A stretch of DNA of 64,000 bases from positions 8,219,222-8,283,221 of the forward strand of contig NC_054390.1 of assembly GCF_001625195.1 (NCBI RefSeq). The letters run 5' to 3'. Origin of the DNA: Drechmeria coniospora. Its lineage: Eukaryota; Ascomycota; Sordariomycetes; Hypocreales; Ophiocordycipitaceae. Positions 8,675 through 21,778 of this stretch are shown here, piece by piece; within the stretch, counting starts at the first letter, position 1; each line of letters begins with the position of its first letter. The notes under the pieces were generated by a model. That model ran no database searches, was not told the origin of the DNA, and worked only from the letters and a program-made list of their open reading frames with translations. Position numbers and translations under genes: made by a program.

Positions 8675-11390
8675 CGTCGCTGACAGTCCTCCCACTGGGG
8701 GGGGTTCACGTCTTCGCACGTCGCCGACGGCGGGGAGCGGTGGCCTTGTCGTTGTCGGGAGGTTCGAATCGTCCACGGCGAGGGGGGTGGGACGATGAGG
8801 CACAACGGTCGGCTGTTCGACGAGGATGGGCGGCGTGGGGAATCGTCACGGGAGATGCGGGCTGATGGGCCGAGTTGCCTGCTTGATTCTTGCTCGTGTC
8901 TCGCCTGGGCCGCTGAGTCGAGTTTCGTCGGATCGTCGAGCGAGAGGGGAGGCGGGTGGCGGGTGGCGGAGGCGTTGACCTGGCAGAGGGGTACAAGGCA
9001 GTTGGGTTGGTTGGTAGGTAGATAGGTAGGAATGTAGGGAGCGCTCGGTGCTAGGTGTTGGTGGTGGTGGAAGTGGTGGTGAGTGGTGATGAGTGGTGGT
9101 GAGTGGTGGAAGTGGCAGTGAGTGGTGGTGGTGGTGGTGAGTGGTGGTGAGTGGTGGTTGTTCGTTACTCGCTCGTCCGCTCTCCACCTCCGTTCGAGTG
9201 ACGATGCATGCTACCTAGTATTACCTAGCTAGCATGCGGTGGTGCCTGTACAGTGCAAGTTGCCTAGCTTACCCCACGCAGCTGCTCCCTAGCATCAGTG
9301 CGTATCCCCCCCCCTACAGGCACCGACTGCACTGGCAGCGTTGGCTAGTACATGTAACCAGGAGGTGGTACGCATCGGGCTGCTGGGGGTCGACAAGCCA
9401 ATGGGAAGCCTGAAGCTTGTTGCAGCGGCCGATGCGGCCGGCCGATTGGCCTCAGTTAGCACGGGCGCGGCACCTATAATGCAAGTACCGTGTGTGCACT
9501 GTACTGTACTGTACTGTACTGTACTGTACTGTACTGTACTGTACTGTACTGTACTGTACTGTACTGTACTCCGTACCGTACAGTGTCAATGGGCAGATGC
9601 ATGCTAGTCTCGTACGGTGCAGCACATGCAAATCGCTGTACCTGCACTCCGTACTGCACGCATCGAGGTGCTTGCAGTGCCTGTCCATAGGTATGATTGC
9701 ACTGCCGTTGCCGCAGGCTCTACCTCGCCCCCAACATCAGGATTCCTGCAGGCTTCGTGTCCATCGCGAGCAAGTCTTCTCCCGCCCTTTACGCAAAATA
9801 AGCTTTCCCGCAAGTGCGTCTCGAGTGTGTCGTGAATAATCGCCATCGCCTCCGGCCCTTCCACTGCCACCTCTCACGCACCGTCACCGTCCAACGAAGG
9901 CAGAGGGGGCAGACCCACCCGCTTGCTTCGGCTCCAACGTGCTAACAGTACTCCGTACTATTACGGCGTCATACCAGCACCCTGACGAGCGTCCACAATC
10001 GGAAAACCCATCGGAAAATGCGCTCCCTTTCAACTCCTCGAGGGGATACGAGAGCCAACTCGGTCGCTTCCATTTCAGAACATTCTTCCATCATCTCCTT
10101 TTTTTTCTTTCTCTTTCTTTCTCTTTCTCTAGTATATTTACCAATGTGCGAGCAGGAAGCGCGGGTGCAAATCGATCTGGGCACGTCCCCCCTCCTCCCA
10201 GCGATGACGATGGCGAGTGACGCACATGTACTGGTACTTGCAAAAATGTAGATGTAGGGTAGCGTGGCCGATGTTGGTCGGTGAACTTGTATGCCCATGC
10301 ACTGAGCTACAAGTACATGTACTTGCGGAGGAGCAGTGCAGCGAAATTACAATTGTACAGTACTGTACGGAGTACTGTACAGTACTGTACTTACTCCGTA
10401 CTCCGTACCGTACCTGTGCTTCGTACTCCCTGTTATACATACCCACTTCTACCCCGGGCTGTCTGTAACTACTGTACTCCGTACTCCGTACAGTAAGTAA
10501 GTAATACAGTACGTGTTCTTCAACTTGTCGGCTGCCGTACTCAGGCCAGAATCACGTGATGCGCATCCGCTGCTTGCATCAGCATGCCTTGATTCGCTCC
10601 ACCATTCTCCACGGCCCGACGCTCAGGAACTGTGCGGGCCTCCACCGTTGTCGGACGACGAAAAGTTGCCTCCTCGACGCTTCGCTTCCATCATTGAAAA
10701 CTCCTGCTCGGTCCCCCCCCGCCCCTTCTTGCGTGCCGATCAAGCTCACGTACGCCCCGGATGGTCTCGCCTGGCCCGACCTGCGCGCCTTTTCCATAAT
10801 AGCTGGACCGCCTGCGAGGGTCGGCAGAGCCATGACGGTCCATTGGCTGCCGTAGCCCCAACCTACTCCGTTACTGACGACATGGATTTCTAAGCATCGG
10901 TCCGTGCAAAAAATCGCTTTACGCCGAGCTCCACTATCATCCTCCCACCCCAAGGCCATCCATCCCATCCTCCTTCGCCGCTCGTCGTCTAATTTTCCTC
11001 CTCTCCCCTCGATCCGGACCTGCGAATCACCCAATCCTCTTCCGCCGCCGCCCTCCAAAGCCACCGGACGGCCGGCTGGTCCCGACCGTTTTGGCTCCAA
11101 CCCATCCATCATCGACCCTTGGCCGTGGAAATCCGAGATACGGCCTTCGCTCAACCGCCAATATCGGGACCGACCGCTGCGTTCCTGGTCCATCTCGCCT
11201 CGTCCGCTTCTCATGCGGCGCCACGTTGGTACTCGGCCGAACAAACTCAAATTCAAGCTGAAGCCATCGGCCGCATCTTGCACCTCCCGTCCGTCGTCGT
11301 TCCCCGTAGCCTCCTCGACACCGCCCTCGACTCTCCTCCGCCGCCGCCGTCAAACCTTGCTGCCAAGGCGGCACGTCCCTTCCCCTGACC
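8675..11390. other. Divergent intergenic, endosulfine to glutamate-cysteine ligase
   Basis: Both neighbours are transcribed away from this interval, so it holds both promoters. It contains a GTGGTG/GAGTGG-rich stretch (about 9056-9160), a CTGTA microsatellite (9499-9570), GTAC-word clusters (about 10310-10520), and a pyrimidine tract of T and C (about 10098-10137). Open frames at 10579..11283 (-) and 10904..11536 (+) do not look like conserved protein. No gene supported. Confidence 0.5.
9499..9570. repeat. CTGTA pentanucleotide microsatellite
   Basis: About 14 uninterrupted CTGTA units occupy 72 bp, ending at CCGTACCGTAC. The unit shares the GTAC core that is common in intergenic DNA across this window. 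Confidence 0.95.
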
Positions 11391-13997
11391 ATGGGTCTCT
11401 TGTAAGTCTCCGTCCTCGACCCTTCCGCCTTCCCGCCCGCCCGTCTGACGAGTGGCCAGGGCACTGGGGACGGCGCTTGAATGGCCCGAGGCGAAGAAAC
11501 GCGCCCACCAGGTGCGGGAATGGGGCATTCTCGTGAGTCGCGTACCCGTCCGCTGCGTCCTCGCCGCTCGAGCAACTGACCGCTCTCTCGAAGCAACTTC
11601 TCGAAATCTGGAACAAAGCCAAGGGCAAGGAGCGAGATGCCATGCTCTGGGGCGATGAGGTCATACTGCCCTCCCCGCACGCAACCAACCCCCCTGACGG
11701 CGAGCTGACCTCTTATAGGTCGAATACCTGGTTGTCACGTACAGCGAGAATGACTCGAAGGTCCTGCTCTCTCTTCGGCAAGCCGAGATCCTCAAGGCCT
11801 TGGCCGCCGACAAGGACCTGGCCGCCAAGGGCGGCTGCGTGTCGCCCGTGGACGGTGACGTTGTCGCCAAGCCCAAGTACGTTGACGCCGTCGCCCGTGT
11901 CGAGTGCGAGCGCCCATCGGTTCGTCCGCTCACCGTCGTCGCACGCAGGAAATCGTCCCTGCCCGTCTTCCATCCCGAGTTTGGTCGTTTCATGCTGGAG
12001 GCTACCCCCGGGAAGCCGTGGGGTATCGGCTTCAAGGAGCTCCTCGACGTCGAGCCCGACATGAAGCTCCGCCGAAGGATTGCCAAGGAGCACATGCGTC
12101 TGACCGAGTATCCCATCACGCTGACCACGTTCCCGCGAATTGGATGCCCCGGTCAGTTCACCGACCCTTACTATCCCACATCCGGTCCCAAGCTGCGCTC
12201 GCAGTTTGTGCCCGATGAGATTGCCAACCCTCACATTCGCTTCCCCACCTTGGCCGCCAACATTCGCTGGCGCCGCGGCCGCAAAGTCCAAGTCAACGTC
12301 CCCGTGTTCCACGACAAGGAAACGCCGACGCCCTGGAAGGACCCTACCGTCAACTTTGACCTGCACAACTGGGCCGAGGATGACGACGTCCGCAACGGCG
12401 CCGCGCCCGACGATTACATTCACATGGATGCCATGGCCTTCGGAATGGGAAGCTGCTGTCTTCAGATAACATTCCAGGCCAAGAACATCACCGAGGGGAG
12501 GCAGATGTACGACCAGCTGAGCCCGCTCGGCCCCATCATGCTAGCCCTGACGGCGGCGACCCCCATCTATAAGGGCTTTCTGGCGAACACGGACGTGCGG
12601 TGGAATCAGATCAGCCGCGCCGTCGACTGTCGAACGCCGGAGGAGCTCGGCGAGAAGGTGAGTCGTCCGTCTCCGCCGTCGAAGCACGACGCAAGCCTAA
12701 CCACGACAACCCACGATAGCCTCTCGAGAACGACCGCTGGAGGATACCAAAGTCTCGCTATGCCTCCAACTCCACCTACATCTCCACGGACCCGAGGTTG
12801 CGGCAGGAGTACATGGATCCTGATCTGGTCATCGACCCCGACATCAAGGAGAAGCTCGTCGAGGGTGGCATGGACGACCGGCTGGCGACGCACTTTGCCC
12901 ACCTTTTCATCCGAGATCCCATCGTCGTGTTCGAGGAAGACCTCCAGGAGCTGGACCTGAACAAGACGGACCACTTTGAGAACCTCCAATCCACAAACTG
13001 GCAGCACATTCGGTTCAAGCCGCCGCCGGCGGAGAACAACACTGGCTGGAGAGTCGAATTCCGCTCCATGGAGATACAGGTGACGGACTTTGAAAACGCC
13101 GCCTTTTCCGTCTTCATGGTTCTCGTGACCAGAGCCATCTTGTCCTTTGACCTCAACTTCTACATACCCATCAAGAAGGTGGACGAGAACATGGAACGTG
13201 CACATGCGCTCGATGCCGTCCTCGAGAAGACCTTCTTCTTCCGCAAGAATCCCTTCCCTCCCCGGCCCTCGCGCGCCAACACCGCTTTCGGCGACGAGTC
13301 CAGCAGACCTGGGTCTGCCATGCCTAGCCGGCCGGGTTCCCCGGCACCGCCGGTGGAAGAGGAGTACGAGGAGATGACGATTGACGGGATCGTCAACGGC
13401 TCACCCGACGGCGACTTCCCCGGCCTCATCCCCATCGTCGAGAGCTACCTCGACAGCGTCAACGTCGACGTCGAGACCCGCTGCCAGCTCGCCACCTACC
13501 TGGAGCTGATCAGGAAACGGGCGAGCGGCGAGCTCGAGACGACGGCTCGGTGGATACGCAACTTTGTCGGCGCGCACCCAGGCTACAAGCACGACAGCGT
13601 TGTCGACGAGGCTCTGGCCCACGACCTCATCGGCGCCGTCATCGCCGTCGGCGAGCGGGAGGCGGCGGGCGAGAACTTTGCTGGACTCGGAATCCACGGC
13701 CTGTCGAAGCTGCTGGGATCATTCCGAGGTGGGTGCGGGCCCGACACGGACGGTCAGGTCAATGGGGAGCAGACCAACGGACGGGCCAACGGGGAACAGG
13801 CCAACGGACAGGCCAACGGAGAGGCCAACGGAGAACAGGTCAACGGGCAGGCCAACGGAGTGATCAACGGAGTGACCAATGGCCAGTCGAATGGCGCAGG
13901 AAGCATAAGCATCTCGGTGGAGGAATTGGATCGGGAAACGGGGCCACTCAAGCGCAAGAGTGAGTGGATGGACGGCGAAACGGGACAGTCGGAGTGA
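11391..13997 (+). CDS. GCS1: Glutamate-cysteine ligase catalytic subunit
   Basis: Exons 11391..11401, 11460..11532, 11594..11659, 11719..12657 and 12720..13997 encode 788 residues. The enzyme joins glutamate and cysteine with ATP, the first and limiting step of glutathione synthesis in the cytosol. The start reads MGLLALGTALEWPEAKKRAHQ across the first intron; family motifs follow: AMLWGDEVEYLVV, FHPEFGRFMLEATPGKPWG (about 134-152), FGMGSCCLQITFQAKNI, ALTAATPIYKG, and NWQHIRFKPPP. The third intron has a weak donor, GTCATA, but the join WGDE/VEYLV is conserved and in frame. The C-terminus is unusual: after ~700 residues of normal enzyme comes an Asn-Gly-rich tail made from tandem 12-nt units (GAQANG-like, about 13757-13905), absent from family members I know, which end nearer 700 residues. 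Catalytic identification is secure. Confidence 0.95.
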
Positions 13998-16900
13998 GCA
14001 TGTCTGGTAAACGGCTCAGATTTCCCAATCTCTCCGCATGTTCATGCGTGTACTGACTCGAGAGTTCTCGACCGCTTCCCCGCACACCTTTCCCCCTTGC
14101 TCGCGCGTGTTTGACACGAGGATGCGACAAGCGCTGGCTCGCTGGCCATTTCTCTTTCCGTTCGATGCAATTCCATTCCACGTGGCCCCTCTACTCGTGG
14201 ATGAGGCACTAGATTGTTCGGTGATCGAGATGAGGGCCAGGTGACTACGCCCTGGCATGATGGCCAAGCTCCAATGGGTATCACTTCTTCGCATTGAGGA
14301 TAGCGTTGTTGCGTAGACAGGACCCCCATTACCGTACAAACACGGCACTTTGACGATTACCCGCCTGCGTTTCCGTCAGGGAACAGTTGACATGACAAAG
14401 GAGGCCGGCGTGTTTTTGTTGTGAGTGGAATTAATGAAGGACTTGGCGGATTCTCAGACTGAGCACAAATTGGAACGACCAGCGCACGTGGATGGGCTGC
14501 TAGGTGCCTGATACACGCGAGGCGTTAGGCAGTTCGTTTTGACTCGGGGGTATGTGCCTGTACAGTGTTGCAGGGGCCGACTGGCGAAGGGGTCAAGACG
14601 ACAGGGTGGTGTTTTTGGGGGTTAAGCCGAACACCCGCAGGCAATAGGAGCAACAGCACCTCAACAAGTGACTAGTTAGGGCAGTTTAGTCATGTCCACA
14701 CGGGTCACTGGTGCATCGAAGGTGATGCTATATAGCAGGGGGGGCCTGGCGCGGGGGAGCGAGGGCATCTATCGGCGGCAGTGAGAGGCGGGAAGTCTGG
14801 GGCTAGCGGGAGGCCTGCATCGTCGGTCCATGGGGGAGACCTCTCATGATGGAGGGGAGGAGCGTGACATGTCCCTTCGGGAGCGGCGGGCATGGCCTAG
14901 CCGGTGGCCAGATCTGTACTCGTTGGTCTGTCCTCGTTCCTCGTTGGTGGCTGCTTGCTCGTCGTGAACGCCGTGGCAACAACGTCGACGAGCGAGGCTT
15001 AGCATGTGTGCATACACACTCCCCCCCTCCAATGCACCACGGAAGGACAAGATAACAAGTACCTTGGCCGGAATGTTGACGACACACTGACCTGACAAAA
15101 GCGAGAAAGCACGAAAAACTTGCTCACGACGCGCTACGAAGCGGAAACGGTGGCGGTTTGGCAGCTTCGGGTGCAGTGAACGACGAGCGGGTGGCCGTGG
15201 CAAGGACATAGGTTGGTGGTAGGGTAGCAGATAGAGTAGAGATGATGGCGCGGGCCGTGCTAAGATTTCACGAAACAACGGCGCGCGACGGGGAGGCGGA
15301 CCGGGCACACGGGCTGGGGTGTATTGCTGCGTCATTTTGACAATGGCCAATTGTTTGCTTTTCCTTCCACCTTTGGCCACCCCCGTAGCCGATGGTGGTG
15401 CTGGTCAGCCCTGGCAGGGAGGGACGGAAGGCGGTGGTTGAGGAAGCATCGGCTTTCGCGAGGGTGAGGACGGGCGGGCACGCCACACTCGTCACATCTC
15501 ATCATCGCCACCGGGCATGATGAGCTCCCGGGGCCGGCAGTTGGCGCCCCCCGGGCAGCGCCTGAAGCCGGCGACCCAGGCCAAGGCCAAGGCCAAGCCA
15601 ATGGCCAAGGGACATGGGTCAAGCCCGCTATGACGGACGGCTGGGCGAAGACAGCCTATGGGCTCGGACGGGAGGGCGGCAAGACGGACGGAACGGCGGG
15701 TGGGGGGTCCCGGTCCGCCTCGGCGGCCAGCTCGAACGAGGACGATGATGACGACGATGATGAGCGAGGGCGAATCTGAGGACGAGCATCAGCGTGACTG
15801 TGCACACTTGGCATGACGGAGAGGCCAGATGGGTTACGTTACGCCACCAAGTTGAGGCGCCGTGGCACGGAGCGTAGGAAGAACGGTAGGAAGCAAAGAA
15901 GGTAGGAAAGAAGGAAGAAAGGAAGCAAGGAAGCAAGGAAGATCCGTCGGTCGCGTGGCAGACAAGAGGTAAATCGTCCGGATGCCGCACCACCATGCCG
16001 CGAGCTCCATCCAACCGACCGCGCTGTGTAGAAGCTACCGGCACCGAGCACCAGCTTGTCGTAGACCGACCGACCGACCGACCACTAGGTGTCTCTCGCC
16101 GCATGCCAGCCTCGCCCACGACGATGGCGTCTTCTCGCTGGTGCTCGCGGCCAGCAGAGTGAACGCCCGAGTGGGCATGCCGGCACGGGGAAGGGGGCCG
16201 ACTCGTTCTGCGCTTGCCGTTCCTTGCGTGCATGCATGCTCTCGTCGATGTTCCAATAACAATGCACCTGTAGCCTGCAAGGTAGGCAGGCCATGGGAAA
16301 ACCTTGACCGCCATGTGGTCGAACAACAGGGAGTCGGGCCTAGCTGCGAGCTATTAGGCTGCCTAGGCGGCAAAGCGGACAAGCGGGAAGAGGAAAAACA
16401 AGCCGCCTCTCTCCACCGGCAGGGGTTGCCGGGAAGGGTGGGGTGTCCGGGTCATTGCGGGGTGAAAGGGGGAGGGGAGGGCGAGATCAGATCTGGCGAT
16501 CCACACTGCGCGCTAGACTGAACTGGTGCATCCGCAGCTACACCCAAGCACAACCACTTACAGGCACGGTAGATGTACTCCGTACAGTATACATGTACAT
16601 GCGCTGTACGTGCAGGCATGTAAGTACTGTAGGTACGGAGTACGGAGTGCAGTAACCAGTACTCCGTACTCCGTACTACTTGCACGTACTCGTATGCTAC
16701 GCGCACCTGCTGGCCGCGGTCGTCGTCAGCACACCGCGTACGTCGATCCAACAAGCGCGCGTACCTCGGCACCATCTGACGCCTGGCCACGCCAGTGAAT
16801 GCATGGACTCGTCCTCAACGCGTGTTCCTCCATCCTCCACCGCTGCACTCGCTCGAGAGGGACGAGTGCTGTCGCTGCAGGACGATGCGGCAGCGAAGGG

Positions 16901-17250
16901 GGCATCTCATTACTCGTGGAACCGCCTTCTGGCCCGGAGGCTGGAACTAGGGCCGAGAGAAGCGAGGCAGGCGAAAGCAAGGTGGGGGCGTCGGCTTGCT
17001 GTCCTTCGGGAGGCTCGAGTCTGGAGCCTCGAGCCTCGACTGTGCTCACTCGCTGGATGGCGATTGGGCCTGGCAGGAATGAAGATGGCGGCAGGGTAGA
17101 ATCGGCACTGACGACGATAAGGGAGGGAGGGCTTCGGATCATGGATCCTGCTGCACAACGGACGAGGAAAGAAAGAAAGGGAAAAAAAAAGAAGAAAAAA
17201 ACGCCTTGGCTGTGGCTGCCGTGGTAATTTCGCCATGACGTACATGCACG
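13998..17250. other. Gene-poor interval downstream of glutamate-cysteine ligase, part 1
   Basis: No supportable gene. The DNA is mixed-composition with short A/G-rich runs (GGAAGGAAG near 15895-15945; an A/G run near 17166-17203) and a GTAC-word cluster near 16570-16695. Several open frames over 150 codons exist on both strands but are basic, low-complexity and unlike any family I recognise. Confidence 0.45.
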
Positions 17251-20200
17251 CGCATCTACCTCGGGGCCGCCTGAGGCACGCACGCTCGAGGTGGAGGCGC
17301 CTGCCTCGCCGTGAACTCTACAGCAGGAAGGCGGCTCCTGACGGGACGCATTCTTCGTCACAACAACACGAGATGTATCTCGTACCTGTATGCTGCGTAC
17401 TTGCCCAAGGCGTCATGACGTACAGCTGCGGTCATGCTCCGTACATGGTACAATTTTGCCAGTACACGGTACTTGAGATGAAGCTAGGAAAACAGAGCGA
17501 TACTCCGTAGCAGGAGCGATACTCTGTAGCAGGAGCGATACGCTGTAGCAGGAGCGAAACTTTGTACCAGGTGATTCCCCACTTGCCACGGAACGGCGTC
17601 CACCAGCACTTGCTCTCAGAGAGCTGCACTTGCCTGCAGCTCGAAGCGGACATTCGCCGAGATGGCCCGAGGCAGGCGCTCAGGTGAACAGGGACGACAG
17701 GCGCTATGGGCGAGTCTGCAGTTGCAGTGTACGGTATACCTTGCTCGTGCCTCGACCAACTGGCTTCTTCTTGGTCTATGAGGTGAGGAGCATCGAGTCT
17801 CTGCCCTCAGCCACCGTGTTCACTGTCCTGCTCGCTCTGTCGCACCTTGAACCCCTTTCCCACTCTCTGCTGCATCTGAGTCAGTCTCTCCTCGCCGTCA
17901 GTCGCTCTCTTTCATCTTCTCTGCAACATGGCTCCTCATTCGATTGGCGTCCCGTCCCCTCGGGGGCACAATTTGACACTAGCACCCACGCATTTGCTGC
18001 ATGACAACTGCTGCTCACCGCATCGTCTCGAGGAATGAGAGCGACCTGACCAGTGGTCAGCCAGACATCACGATCCATACCGCCATGGCCTGCCCTGAAG
18101 CCGAGAGGCGCTTCCGTCACGGCAGTGCCATTCGCTCGGCCCGGCCTCTTTCCGCCGCTTGTTGGCGTCCGTTCCTCTACGGAGCAATGGATCGAAGCGA
18201 TGGATCGATACTTGGCTGCATGGGGACGAGCGCACGCATTTCCCCCCACGAGTGGAACGACCAGGCGACGTCGGGCACAACGCGTGTTCGGGACTGCACA
18301 GTGCCGTCGGCGCGGTACCTCTACGCTTCCTTCACATGCGAGGACGAGCACGACAGGCCGCACGCAGCATGTCCCGTCCGTCGGCCCCACCACTCATTCA
18401 ACCATCACCCGTCACCTGTCACCCGGCCATCACGCGTCTGAAGAACTGGTGAAGAGCGTTGACGATGTGACGGGCCTTGGCCAAGGGCGGAAATTGGGCC
18501 TCCACGACGTGGCTGAGACATTGACGCCAAGAATCACCATGGCCGCCGGTCTTCTATCTTTGGCCGTCGTCCAACGTGACGAGGGGGAAAATTCAGGGCG
18601 GCAGGGTGCGACTCGAAACGACCGTGGGAAACACTGCGGAACTACTCCGTACGGAGTACCATGTTCGACGACTGCGAATTCCCGGGCCCGCACACCACCC
18701 CCTAGACGTATACAAGCACCATCATCACGGATCGGTACGTTGCCGCTCGTGCGGAGTACGTCGCCTCTACACGCACCTCCTTGTTTTCTTTGTCCTGCCC
18801 CCCCCCCCCCCCCCCCCTTTCACTGGAAGCACGCCCACGTGGCGGTTATTCGCTCTCCGTACCGCTCCTCGTGATGAACACGTTTGCCAGCGGACAAGGC
18901 TGCGTAGTGCGTGCACCATGACGGAACCTTGCAACACCAACGGCCGACCGTTGTGCCTTGGCTACCGTGACACGAGCGGGAACTCGATATGACGCTTACT
19001 TCTATGTCGTCTCCCGCACGTGGAACGAATCGGCCGGCAGCCGCGGTGCGGGCTCCGGTCGTGCCACTTCTGATGTTTCCCGCAGATGGAAGCGCAAGGG
19101 CATGCGAGCTCACTGAACCGTGCTACCAGGCAAGCTCCTTTGTCTTGGCGGGAGTCAAAGTCAAACGGTACGTGCGACCGTTGCACGCATCAGGAGATCT
19201 CCGGAGTCAGCAGATGGCAGCCATGTTTCTGATGGCGTCGCACGGAAGAGGGGAAGCCGATGGGATGGACGTTGCGAGTCGAGAGTAGGAAGCCGGACAA
19301 CGGAGGCCGGCCATTCAAGCCCAAGCCTCACACATCGGCCATCGGCCAGCTCGGTATGATACAACTTCAGTCGGAATCCCCTGGACCCTGACGAGCAGAG
19401 GACGGACGGGCTTCATTTCACACGCAGCGCCGCCTCGACCAAACCGCCATCGACCATTGGACGTCCCCATCTCTGGGTCCTCAACATGCAACGGCCCGTC
19501 TCACCTGCCTGCCTCGCGGCCGACGACGACATCTCAGCAATATACGCCACGTCGGACGAAGAAACCAGCCCTTCGCTCATTGGCTCCTCGTCGGCGGACT
19601 GTCTCCCCATGTCCCAGTTTTGCCCGACGTTACGTCCTTCGTACCGTGCCGTACCCAATCTTAACCCTTTTCGTCCCACTCGAGATCTGTGTGCAATGGA
19701 AGCCGTGCCACCTCTACTACACCCTCCCTCCACCGCCTGCGTTGCTGCTGCCCGTCGACCATGTTCAACGATGGATGGATAATGACGGATCAGCGGCGAC
19801 CCACCACCGAACGAACGCCTCCATCCTAGAGTCCCCGCTTTCCGATGCAAACGAGGGTTGGCTGACCCCTAGGATTGGCCGACGGCCCGCCTTGTGGGTG
19901 ACGAAGCATTGCCAGTGTGAGATATGACGAGTCTGATTCTCTCGCTGGCTATCGTTTACGAGTACCTCCTACCTGGGCGTGCACCTCCCTGCGCTCCGTC
20001 CTTGGTGTAGCCAGTAATACCCTACCCTACGGAGCACGGAATATTTACACACTCTCTCGCCAGGCCGGGGCACGTGCATGCCTCTCAGTTGCCCGCTCGG
20101 AGTGTTCCCATCCATCCCATCACGCCTGGCCCCCGTCGAGCGGCTCAAGCCTCATGAGTCGGGAGCGTGTGCGTATGTGCGCAACTCGGTCGCACGAGTA

Positions 20201-21778
20201 CATGTACGTGGACATCTTCAGATGGCGCCCCAAAATTTCTACGTCGAGCCGGAGGGTGTGTTGGAGTGCCCAGTACCCACACAAGCAAGATCTGTGCGGC
20301 GGCGAGTAGGCACGGCACAGAAAGTAGTCGATGCCGATCATCGAACGGACAGGACAGGCTTGCGGGACACGTTTTGCTTTGTTTTTGCAGAGTACAATGT
20401 CCTGGAAAGGAAACGGAAGGCTGTTGAATCAGTCCGTGAGCCTTCGAAGACGCGGTCCTTGGCTTATGAACTGCCGCGCCGTGTGTGCGTGCGCGATTTC
20501 GCCGTGTCGGTAACACCATCCATTGGTGCAAATGATGAATGGATCTGGATCATGAGAAAAGCCTTGGACGAACAAGCCAGGCAGACCAGCCACAGCCATT
20601 CGCTTCCATTTGCCCGGTCTGGCAAGATCTCCAGTTCGCTCCCTACACCCTTGAGACAGGATACCAACCCCCATTCGACAAGGCTCGCCTCGATCGCATG
20701 CCGGCCACACGCATACCTCGTCGGCTCAGGTTGAGCGTCGAGAGGACACGACGGGAAAGAAAGCCTGGGGGAGCAATGCTGCGTAAATCATCGAGTCAGA
20801 AGCTCGGCCACGAGTGCTTCGTCGCGATGGCTTGCTCCGCCCGCAGACTTCGGGTACATTCCCAGACATGAGAAGCAAAGAAGCACATGTCCAGAAACCA
20901 CCAATTAATGTGTTGACGCGCACGGACGATGCCAGCCGTGCACGGCGCCTGCTTGACTCTTGGCCAATCTCACCGGCTTTGGCTCGTCCTGCCACCCCCC
21001 AACTAAGAATAACTTGTGTCTTTCTAAACAGCCAGCTAGATCTCATTTGGACAAGACCCGAGGCGATGAAGGCGAGGAGACAAACTATCTACCGCAACAC
21101 CTCAATAATTTGTGTCGGCTGTGGATACCTCCGGCAACGACGGGAATGCCAGAGATGGAAATACCTTGGTCGTGGGGAAAAGGGCCTTGACCGACTGACT
21201 GGTTTGCTCCTACGTGTTGTGTCGTCGAGTACCAGCATGACGCAGCAGAATGGCATGCACGCTCGACGTTTCGTTTAACCCCCATTCATCTGACCACACG
21301 GACGGGCAAGACGGCACGAGATGCTGTACGCGAAAAAGATTTACACATGGCTGGACCAATCTATTGACGTGATACGGTAGTATTGCCAGCCCCATGGATT
21401 CCCGTGTCCTGGCCGTGACGGAACGCCTGTAATGCCTAGTACCTACCCCTGGCCACCCTTGAAACGAACCGGGATATACAAAGGTCGAAGCAGAGGTACA
21501 TGTAATGCCCAACATGGGCGTGAGTAAAGAGAATTAGTCGCTTCGCGATGGCCGACGGTGCCCACGGAGGCGCAAAGCCCCCGGCTCCCACCGGTGCATC
21601 GACTTGCTATTCCAGCCCTCGACACCGGAGGCGTGCTGGCGCCTCGCGCAAGCCGAAGCGCATGCGCTAGATTCGGACGGCGTGGGCGTCGAGGCAACCT
21701 CGAGCTGCCCAGGGCCGCGCTGCCACGGTCGTGCCGTGGCATGTCCCGCCGGCGGCCGATTCGACCTTGTCGTGCATT
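17251..21778. other. Gene-poor interval, part 2, up to the GATA-factor 3' end
   Basis: No supportable gene. It holds a run of 20 cytosines at 18798-18817, three tandem copies of an 18-bp GGAGCGATACTCTGTAGCA-like unit near 17510-17560, and scattered TACGGAGTAC words. The part nearest 21778 should include the 3' UTR of the minus-strand GATA gene. Confidence 0.45.
18798..18817. repeat. Poly-C run of 20
   Basis: Twenty consecutive C residues flanked by TGTCCTG and TTTCACTGG. Length may be affected by sequencing error in homopolymers. Confidence 0.9.

Noticed and set aside
10579..11283. 234-codon minus-strand frame upstream of glutamate-cysteine ligase
   Set aside because: No conserved features; it overlaps the probable promoter/leader of the plus-strand gene.
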